DNA from: CAWCTB01 sp963798275
Lineage (GTDB): Bacteria; Acidobacteriota; Terriglobia; Terriglobales; Acidobacteriaceae
Direction of reading: 5' to 3'
DNA length: 64,000 bases
NCBI GenBank assembly: GCA_963798275.1
Contig: CAWCTB010000041.1
Span: forward strand, 1 to 64,000
This document shows, piece after piece, positions 56,193-64,000 of the stretch; positions within the stretch are counted from its first letter, which is position 1; the number at the start of each line of letters is the position of its first letter. The position numbers were made by a program, and so were the translations under genes. A model generated the notes under the pieces. That model worked only from the letters and a program-made list of their open reading frames with translations, was not told where the DNA came from and ran no database searches.

Positions 56193-57741
56193 ATGTACAG
56201 AGCGATCACTGTCCTTCTGTTGGCCGCCGCCACTCTCGCCCAGCAGCATCCCCGAGACAAGAACATTCACGACGCCGACACCCGCGCCTGGTGGCACACC
56301 ACCGAAGCGCTGGCTTCGGACAGCATGGAGGGCCGCGATACCGGCTCAGCTGCTTATCAGCGGGCGGCGGAGTACGTGGCTGACCGCTTCCAGCAAGCGG
56401 GTCTCCAGCCAGCCGGAGACAATCACACCTTTTTCCAGTCCGTAGCGATGAACGAAGTGGCGGTTGATGCCGCAGGCACGAGCTTCACTCTTCTTCGGGA
56501 TGATGGCAGGAAGCAGACAATCGAGTTTCTGCAGCAGATCACGATCGCCCCCGCTGCCGACCTGCCTGTGGAAACCGATGCGCCCCTCACGTTTCGCGGG
56601 TATTGCGGTAAGGACGCGATGAAGGACATCGCAGGCAAGATCGTCGTCTGTTTTGGCACATACCGCCAGGGTCTGCCCAGCGGCGCCGGAGCGCAGCAAG
56701 AGTGCGCGAGAGGGGAACGCCCGGGGCATTATCAATGTCGATGACCCATACTTCACGATCGAGCCGCCCCGCTGGCCGGCAGCTTATGCCCGGCGCGTCT
56801 CGCTGGCTGGGGACCAGGACCACGAGAAGGAGGCCAGTCCGCTACTGGTTATGCGTCTCGACTCGACGCTGTTTGCGGATGTGCTCCAAGGCAGTGGACA
56901 GGATGCTGCCAAGATCCTCGCCGCCGGCGGACAGAAGGAGGCACTGCCGTCATTCGAGATCCCGGCACAGTTGCAAGTCCGGCTGCACCTGACTCAGCGC
57001 TCCTACAGTTCGCCCAATGTGCTTGCCGTGTTGCGCGGCGCCGATCCAGGTCTCAAGGATCAGTACGTGGTGATCGCCGCGCACCTGGATGGCTATGGTT
57101 ACGGCACGCCGGTCAAGGGCGACAATCTCTACAACGGCGCTCTGGATGATGCTGCCTATGTCGCGTTGCTCATCCAGTTCGCCGACGACCTTCACCGTCA
57201 GCATCGTCAACTGAAGCGTTCCGTTCTGTTCTGCGCCTTTACCGGCGAAGAGAAGGGCCTGCTTGGTTCCAACTATTTTGTGAAGCACCCGACCGTTCCG
57301 GCCGCGCAACTGGTTGCCGATATCAACCTCGATCAGCTCCGGCCGCTGTTTCCGCTCAATATTCTGACGGTGCTGGCGATCGACGACTCGACCCTGGGCA
57401 CAACCGCTCGCCAGATCGGGTCCAGTATGGGCATCGAGATGCGCGCCGATCGCGAGCCGGAACGCGCCCTCCTTCGCCGTGCCGACCACTATCCGTTTCT
57501 GCAAATCGGTGTTCCCGCGATTGGTTTCATCTTCGGCTACGATCCAGGCAACGACGCCGAGCGCCGCTACCGGGAGTGGTACCAGGCTCGATATCACCGC
57601 CCACAGGACGACCTGACTCAGCCGGTAGACTTCGACGCCGCGACGAAATTCAACCAGTTCTTCTATAAGCTCACCGAGATAGTGGCGAATGCACCGGAGC
57701 GACCTTCGTTCCTGCCGGGCAGCAGCTTTGCGCAGCGCTAG
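56193..57741 (+). CDS. Secreted M28-family metallopeptidase (one frame break)
   Basis: About 515 residues after repair. Signal peptide MYRAITVLLLAAATLAQQ. The zinc ligands and catalytic Glu of M28 aminopeptidases are visible: AAHLDGYGYGTPVKGDNLYN, GALDDAAYVALL, FCAFTGEEKGLLGSNYF, and DINLDQLRPLFPL; the last His lies in RYHRPQDD. An inserted PA-like domain sits between residues 100 and 230. An extra base near 56687 breaks the frame in that insert. It is probably periplasmic or released. Confidence 0.9.
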
Positions 57742-57757
57742 TCGATGTCCAGGGCAG

Positions 57758-58328
57758 CTACTTAGTCACAGCTCCCATGGCCAGGTAGCCCATGGGCTCG
57801 ATGCCGAAGGCGTCCGCCACACGGTTGAAGAAGGCAAACATCGCCGCGATGTAGACCGCCTCGGCAATCTGTTCCTCCGACCATCCTGCCGCGCGCAAGG
57901 GGTCCGTATCGCCACGCGTAATTTTGTAGGCGTCGAAGGTGATCTTGCGGGCGAACTCCAGCAGCAGCCGCTCGGCCTTAGCTGAGGCCGGCGGAATCGA
58001 GATCGCCCTTGGCAATGGCGGTTACGGTCTGATCGTCGGCTCCCTGTTCACGCAGGAAGTAAGCATGCGAGTCGAGTCAATACGGGCACCGGTTGAGCGC
58101 CGAGACATAGCTGGCGATGGCTTCCTTCTGGCGGCGGGTGAGGTGTCCCTCGGAGAAGTGAATCGTGTCGGAAAAGGCGATGACCTGGCGAAGAAAATCA
58201 GGGCGGGCGCTGAAACATTTCAGGATGGAGGGGACGATCTCACGTCCGCGGAGGGCCCGCCACTCGTCGTAAACCTGGGCAACTTCTCCCTGGGCCTCAT
58301 TGTCCTGGACGACTCGGATGTTGTTCAC
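57758..58328 (-). CDS. AhpD-like/carboxymuconolactone-decarboxylase-fold enzyme, putative selenoprotein (TGA at CxxC; one frame break)
   Basis: About 189 residues. It follows the peroxidase-related AhpD-like pattern: MNNIRVVQDNEAQGEVAQVY, then EGHLTRRQKEAIASYVSALN and RCPY. The next codon is TGA (58079-58077) where relatives have the second Cys of CPYC, and LDSHAYFLREQGADDQTVTA continues in the same frame. Sec at the redox-active position is known in AhpD-like/CMD selenoproteins. A 7-bp stem with a CGTGAA loop begins 17 bases after the TGA, matching bacterial SECIS geometry. A separate extra base near 57982 precedes AKAERLLLEFARKITFDAYK. A plain C-to-A error is the alternative. Confidence 0.75.
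58040..58059 (-). promoter_or_regulatory. Candidate bacterial SECIS hairpin
   Basis: Minus strand: CTTCCTG-CGTGAA-CAGGGAG. Seven base pairs (one G-U) close a six-base loop with G at its second position. The loop starts 24 bases after the TGA. Both spacing and loop fit SelB-binding elements, which lie inside the coding region just past the UGA. Confidence 0.55.
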
Positions 58329-58608
58329 TTAGGCTCCTGGTGGGGCTTGCCATTTGCACCCCGAGCAAGCGCAGCGTCTGCCGACTGTAATAGGAAGCAG
58401 CGAGCCGCGTCACTAGTACATTTCGATTATTGCCCCTGCGATTGCCGGAAGGATTTAATCCACTAAGCTGTTGCTGTGTCTCCGGCCACAAAAAGGGGTC
58501 CGATGGCTGGGGTATTTATGGGGTAACTTCCAGCAGCCAGGGCATTTTCATGCCGTGGCCAAGTTCTGTCCGGGTGTGATTCTGGCATTCCGTCCAAACC
58601 CGTCCAAC

Positions 58609-59947
58609 ATGAGCCAAGGCGATGCGTCTGGCGGCGAGTTGCGCCGTCAACTCGGCCTGGGTTCGGGCATTGCAGCCGTCGCCGGCGAATGCATCGCGGT
58701 GGGTATCTTTCTGACCCCTGCAGGCATGGCCAAGGCGCTGGGTTCTCCCCTGCTGCTGATGCTGGTATGGATTGTCATGGGCGCAGCCGCCGTCGCGGGC
58801 GCGATTTGCTACGGCGAGCTGGCAACGCGGTTCCCCTATCCGGGCGGAACGTACGTGTATCTGCGCGAGGGCTACGGCGAGGGTACGGCGTTCCTGTACG
58901 GCTGGATGGCCATGCTCATCATGGACCCGGGAGTGACGGCCGCGATGGCGCTGGGCATGACCGGCTACCTGAGCGCACTGGTGCCTCTGCCGGCGTCGCA
59001 GATGAAACTGGTGGCGATTGCCGTGGTGCTGGCGCTGGCAGCGATCAATATGCTGAGCACGCGAGCCGGCGACTCGGTGATGCGCTACACGACGTGGCTG
59101 AAGATCGGGGTGATCGCCGCGCTGCCGGTGCTGGCCCTGGTGATGCGCGCCGGAAGCTGGTCGAACCTGGCGCCGTTTGCGGCGAGGCGTCCGGGATCGG
59201 CGCCCCTGGGTGCGGCCATCGCGCTCAGCCTGGTGAGCGCGTACTACTCCTTCGGAGGATGGTGGGACGCCAGCAAACTGGCCGGCGAAGTGCGCGACCG
59301 CAAGACGCTGTCGCGCGCGTTCCTGATTGGCGTATCGCTGGTGACGGTAGCGTACGTCGTGGTGAGCGGCGTGTTCCTGTACGTGGTGCCGCTGCAGCAG
59401 GTGACCAGCGAGCAGGGCTTCGTGGCGCAGGCGGGGCAGGTGCTGTTCGGCTCGCGGGGAGCGGAGGTGTTCTCCCTGATGGTCGTGGCCTGCGTGACCG
59501 GAAGCATCGCGGTGCTGATCATGTCCGCGCCGCGCGTCTATTACGCCATGGCCCGTGACCGGGTTTTCTTCAAACGATTCGGCAAGCTGTCGCGCGACGG
59601 GCACGCCAGTGAACGCCATCGCGGTGCAGGCGGTGTTGACCAGCCTGCTGATCGCGGTGGGCAGCTTCCAGGCGGTGGTGTCGTACTTCATGTTTCCGGT
59701 GATCTTCTTCATTGCCATGACCACGGCCGCGGTGCTGCGGCGTTCGGTGGTGGGCGATGCGACGCGACGACTGATGATTCCCTGCGCTGTGTTCCTGGCG
59801 TTGAGCGCGGCCATCGAGGTGCTGATGCTGGCGAGTACGCCCAGGCAAACGCTGATCGGCAGCGCGGTGGTGCTGCTGGGCATACCCGTGTGGTTCGCGG
59901 TGCGCAGTGGTTTTGCCAGGACGCGCGAAGAGTTTGGGGAAGCATAG
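58609..59947 (+). CDS. APC-family amino acid permease (one frame break)
   Basis: About 445 residues after repair, twelve helices. Helix 1 contains GLGSGIAAVAGECIAVGIFL; later parts are RFPYPGGTYVYLREGYGEGT and ALSLVSAYYSFGGWWDASKL. An extra base near 59592 shifts the frame between FKRFGKLSR and TGTPVNAIAVQAVLTSLLIA; the C-terminus ends RTREEFGEA. I used the ATG at 58609 (MSQGDASGGELRRQLG), as upstream codons read through non-coding DNA. Substrate unknown. Confidence 0.88.
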
Positions 59948-60082
59948 GGCCGGCAACGATTTGAGCGGAATGAAAATGGAGGGCGAAATCAGGACGGGGC
60001 TGCGCGGGTGTCGCCAATAGCGATGCGGAGAGCTTCTATAATCGAGGTTACACTCGCCGTCATCGCAGAGGAGACACCCTGA

Positions 60083-63000
60083 ATGCATGTAGTCCTGCGC
60101 CGGTTATTGCCGGCCGCCCTGGCAGGTTGCTCAGTTTTCAGTGCGTGGTCGCTGGATACTCCGCAGGTCCGTGAGCAGGCGGCCAAGCTGAACAATCTCG
60201 GTGTCGCCATGATGAACCAGCAGCTGATGGAAAAGGCCGTGCAAAAGTTCGACGCCGCATATAAGGCGGATCCGTCGCTGTCGGTTGCGGAGTTGAACAA
60301 AGGCATTGCGCTGCTGAACCTGCAGAAGCTGCCGGAGGCGGAAGAGGCGCTGCAAGCCGCGCTCAAGCAGGACCCGGCGAATCCGCGCATCTGGTACAAC
60401 CTCGGGCTGGTACATCGCAGCGAGGGCAAGACGGCGGATGCCATCCAGGATTTCAAGAAGGTACTGACGATCGTGCCCAACGATCCCGACGTGTACTACT
60501 TCCTGGGCACGTTCTACAGCCAGGAGCAGGACTACCCCAAAGCGATCGATGCCTTTCAGCAGGCGCTGAAGATTAATCCGCTGCACGCATCAGCCGAGTT
60601 TGGATTGGCGCGGGCGCTGCAACGCTCGGGTCAGACCGACGCCGCGCGCGAACACCTGAAGGCGTTCGAGCACCTGACGCACAGCAAGATTTCCTCTCCC
60701 ATGACGCTGACCTATGGCGAACAGGGAAAGCTGTCGATTGCGCAGGACGTGATCACCGCCGCGCCCGCGGTCGGACCGATGATTCCGGTGACGTTCGTGG
60801 AGGAGGCGTTGGGCGGCGGCAGCAACGGTTTGGCGAAAGACGAGAACAACGATGTACCGCGCGGCGGGCTGTGCATGCTCGACGTGTATGGCGACGGCAA
60901 ACTCGACCTGGTGGTGATGGGCGGGGGCCAGCACGCGGTGCGGATCCTGCGCAACCTGGGCGGCGGCAAGTGGAAGCCGATGGACGGGAAGGAGTCGGGA
61001 CTTGATCTTGCCGGTCCGGGGATTGCTTGCGCGGTAGGCGATTACGACAATGACGGCAAGAACGATCTCGCGCTGGCGTTGAGTGATCGCGTGCTGCTGT
61101 TCCACAACGATGGCAACGGCAAATTCAGCGATGTGACCACCGCGGTTGGAATCACAGCGTTGAATCAGCCGGCGGGACTAACGTTCGTGGATTACGACCA
61201 CGATGGCGATCTCGACCTGCTGGTGACGGGACAGTGCCGCAGGCGCTGCCAAGACCCCCAATGTGCTGTGGCGGAACAACGGCAACAAGACCTTCACCAA
61301 CTGGACGCAAGAAAAGGGACTCGGTGGCGAGGAGAGCACGGTCGGGGCAACCCTGTCGGATATCAACAACGACCGCGCCGTGGACCTGGTGGTGACCGGA
61401 TCAGGCAGTGCGCCGACGGTGTACCTGAATCCGCGCGAAGGGAACTTCAAAGCAGTGCCGCTCTATGCCGCTGCGGCCAATCTGCCGCCAACGGTGGGCG
61501 TGTACGTCTTCGACTTCAACAAGGATGGCTGGATGGATGTTGCGCTGACGCATGCCGCCGCGCCGGGCGTGAGCTTGTGGCGCAACGTCGATGGCGCGCA
61601 CTTCGAGCGGGTCGACTTGCCCATCAATGCCAAGCGCGGCTGGGGGATCACGGCAGTCGATTTCGACAACGATGGCTGGATCGATCTGGCTGCAGTGGTG
61701 GAGACGGAGAAGGGCCCCGAAGTGCGCGTGCTGCGCAATAAGGGTCCGCAGGGCTTCGAGGACGTGAGCGCGCAGCTCGGGTTGGACAAGATCAAGCTGA
61801 TGGAGCCGCGTTCGTTGATTGCCGCCGACGTAGACGGCAAACTCGCAGCCGATCTTATCGTTTCGCAACTCGGTGGCGATCCGGTGATCCTGCGCAACCA
61901 GGGCGGCACCAGGAATCACGCCATCCGCATTGACTTGAAGGGGCTGGCCGATAACAAGACCGGGCTGGGAACCAAGATCGAAATCTTCGCCGATGGCCTG
62001 TGGCAGAAGTGGGAGGTCCCGGGTGCTGCTGGCTATTTGAGCCAGGGTGCGCCGGAAGTTCTCGCCGGCCTCGGTAAAGCGTCGCAGGTGGACATCGTGC
62101 GCATGCTGTGGCCCACCGGCGTGTTGCAGGACGAGATCGATGTCGCCATCAACCAGCCGGTGTCGTTCATGGAATTGGACCGGCGTGGTAGTTCGTGCCC
62201 CACCCTGTTTGCCTGGAACGGCAGCAAGTATGAGTTCGTCGCGGACGTGATCGGCGCGGGCGTTGTGGGCCACTGGATTTCTCCTACGGCGACCAACACG
62301 CCCGATCCGGAGGAGTGGATCAAGATCGAAGGCTCGCAGTTGCGGCCGCGCGATGGCTACCTGAGCGTGCGCTTCGGCGAGCCCATGGAAGAAGTGAACT
62401 ACATCGACCAACTGCGCATGCTGGCGGTCGATCATCCCGTGGGAACCGAGGTGTATCCGGATGAGCGCTTCCTCGACGATCCTCCGTTTGCCAGCGGCAC
62501 GCCGGTGGTAACGTCGGCGCCGCACATTCCGGTCGGCGCATGGGACGACAAGGGCCGGGACGTGCTGCCGTTGCTCAGCCGGCACGACCACCAGTACGTG
62601 CGCGACTTCACCAACCTGCCCTACGCTGGGTTTGCCAACCAGCACAGCTTGACGCTCGACCTGGGCGCATGGACAGCGAAGAATCCGCTGCGGTTGTACC
62701 TGACGGGATTCATCGAGTATTTCAGTGCGACGTCGATGTACGCGGCTTGGCAGGCTGGCCTGCAGCCCATGTCGCCCTACGTCGAGGCGCAGATGCCGGA
62801 TGGCGCCTGGAAGCGCGTAATCGACGACATGGGATTTCCCGCGGGGCTGCCGCGCACCATCACCGTCGATCTCACCGGCAAGTTGCCTGCAGGCACGCGG
62901 CGTATTCGCATGACTACGAACCTGCAGATCTATTGGGACCAGGTGCTGGTGGACAACGGTCCAGTGCTGCCGAATCAGATCCGCACGACGGAGTTGCCTC

Positions 63001-63582
63001 TGGCCGCTGCGACGCTGGGCTTCCGCGGCTACCCCAAGCAGACCGACGGCGCGACCCCGGGCGACCTGAATTACCAGTACGAGTTGGCGAGCGTGACCGG
63101 ACCGTTCTCCCGGCTGCGCGGCAGTTACACCCGCTATGGCGACGTGACTGCGCTGCTGACGAACATCGACAACCAGTTCGCGGTGTTCGGCACCGGCGAG
63201 GACATCGACGCAGAGTTCGATACCGCCGGGCTGCCGCCGCTCCCAGTGGGCTGGAAGCGCGACTATTTCTTCTACGCCAACGGATTTGTGAAGGACATGG
63301 ATTTCTACGAGGCCATGCCGTTCACCGTGGCGGCCTATCCATTCCATGGCATGAGCTCTTACCCCTATCCAGCGAGCGAGCACTATCCCGGAAGACAGCG
63401 CGACGAACGGGTACCGGCTGGAGTGGAACGATCGTTTCGAGACGGGAGCCACCAACGCTCCGGGCTATCGCTTCGTGTACGAGCCGAGGACCATTGATCC
63501 GGAGCCGTTAACACCGGCGCGCCGCAATGCGCAGACGCGCGGCGCAGGGGAGGGCTCCAGGGCGCCGGGCGGAGGGCGATGA
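60083..63582 (+). CDS. Large exported TPR + FG-GAP/VCBS repeat protein (two frame breaks)
   Basis: About 1,165 residues after repair. Signal peptide, then TPRs (residues 30-200: YNLGLVHRSEGKTADAIQDF, VYYFLGTFYSQEQDYPKAID). A seven-bladed-type FG-GAP region follows (about 260-570): DVYGDGKLDLVV, DYDNDGKNDLALAL, DYDHDGDLDLLV, DFNKDGWMDVAL, DFDNDGWIDLAAV, with Ca-binding Asp/Asn. An ASPIC-like segment (KGLADNKTGLGTKIEIFADG) and a long C-terminal beta region end the protein. Extra bases near 61233 and 63390 break the frame. GAGGAG lies before the ATG. Its stop overlaps the next gene as ATGA. Confidence 0.88.
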
Positions 63583-64000
63583 AGTTCACCAAGTTAGCAG
63601 CGATCTCGATCACGGCGCTGACGCTGTCTGCGGTTTATCTGTATGCGTGGCCGACACCGAACCTGTTTTATGCCGCAGCGGTGCTGTTCCATACCGGGCT
63701 GGGCGTGCTGTTCTGTATTGGCGGGCTGCGATTGTTGCCGCATGCGCTACGGCAACCGCTGTGGGTGAAGCTGGGCAGCCTGCTGCTGGCGGTGGGCGCA
63801 GCGATTGGGCTGGCACTGATCTACACCGGGACGTCACGGCCACATTGGAATCTGCTGTACACGCACATCGTGATCTCTGCGTTGGCGGTAGTTCTGCTGG
63901 CGGCGTGGTGGTGGAACCATCGTGAAGGCTGCCGGCGCAGCTTGTGGGTCGCGGGCCTGGCGGTTCTGGCGGTCGCGGCGGTCGTATCCGTTGGAGCGCG
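63579..64000 (+). CDS. Multi-pass membrane protein (3' end cut by window)
   Basis: At least 140 residues. MKFTKLAAISITALTLSAVY opens the first of four or more helices (YAAAVLFHTGLGVLFCIGGL, VKLGSLLLAVGAAIGLALIY, THIVISALAVVLLAAWWW). The ATG overlaps the stop of the FG-GAP protein (ATGA), so the two are translationally coupled and probably work together at the membrane. The C-terminal domain is beyond the window, so no function can be given. Confidence 0.75.
   Translation, partial: MKFTKLAAISITALTLSAVYLYAWPTPNLFYAAAVLFHTGLGVLFCIGGLRLLPHALRQPLWVKLGSLLLAVGAAIGLALIYTGTSRPHWNLLYTHIVISALAVVLLAAWWWNHREGCRRSLWVAGLAVLAVAAVVSVGA

Noticed and set aside
61401..63455. 684-codon minus-strand ORF
   Set aside because: Antisense to the FG-GAP protein, a common effect of strong third-position G+C bias.

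Overview
The window looks like a chromosomal segment of a G+C-rich, Gram-negative soil-type bacterium, most likely an Acidobacteriota (Terriglobia-like) genome. This is an inference from gene content: winged-helix/TPR regulators, a MacB-core permease protein, lone and hybrid histidine kinases, He_PIG lipoproteins, and several families of dispersed intergenic repeats. No rRNA, tRNA or CRISPR array was recognised. About 22 single-base reading-frame breaks are present, many in genes that should be intact (trpB, trpC, hom, ilvE). They read more like residual assembly errors than decay, so frame-corrected spans are given. Layout: 1-3.6 kb holds thiC (cut by the window edge) and an APC permease with a GNAT acetyltransferase. 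3.9-10.3 kb is a candidate oxidative-demethylation cluster: TetR regulator, choline-monooxygenase-like Rieske oxygenase, two tandem PYROXD2-like FAD oxidoreductases and a GcvT-like folate-dependent methyltransferase. 10.4-13.3 kb carries a membrane protein, a secreted protein built from twenty 25-residue Cys-containing repeats, and a 60-residue secreted peptide resembling one Cys-free repeat. 13.6-23.9 kb is mixed housekeeping and signalling: a zinc-ribbon miniprotein, a stand-alone HisKA-like domain, OsmC, an NtrB-like kinase, a lipoprotein, a TPR protein, a methyltransferase, an MFS exporter, DedA, an alpha/beta hydrolase and a ROK sugar kinase. 24-30.2 kb is metabolic: a class V aminotransferase with homoserine dehydrogenase, ilvE, a cytochrome c, and the two subunits of a 3-oxoacid CoA-transferase. 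30.2-36.8 kb is accessory: a lower-G+C TIR protein with a C-terminal CBS-like region, DUF1801, a ParE-type toxin-antitoxin pair, a DHFR-like protein, a methyltransferase, and a REP-associated tyrosine transposase (RAYT) flanked by inverted REP palindromes. 36.9-40.5 kb has two secreted proteins and a winged-helix/TPR regulator. 40.7-48.2 kb is an aromatic amino-acid supraoperon on the minus strand, in transcription order trpC-trpF-trpB-[mntA-hepT]-trpA-chorismate mutase-aroF-tyrA, interrupted by a MntA/HepT toxin-antitoxin module. 48.4-64 kb holds a He_PIG lipoprotein, small conserved proteins, a bactofilin-like membrane protein, a hybrid histidine kinase, a MacB-core protein, an M28 peptidase, an AhpD-like enzyme whose CxxC motif reads Cys-Pro-Tyr-TGA with a hairpin fitting a bacterial SECIS, an APC permease, and a large TPR/FG-GAP protein coupled to a membrane protein that runs off the end. 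The points most worth a second look are the putative selenoprotein, the repeat-protein/peptide pair, the TIR-CBS protein, and the RAYT whose C-terminus is encoded by its own REP.
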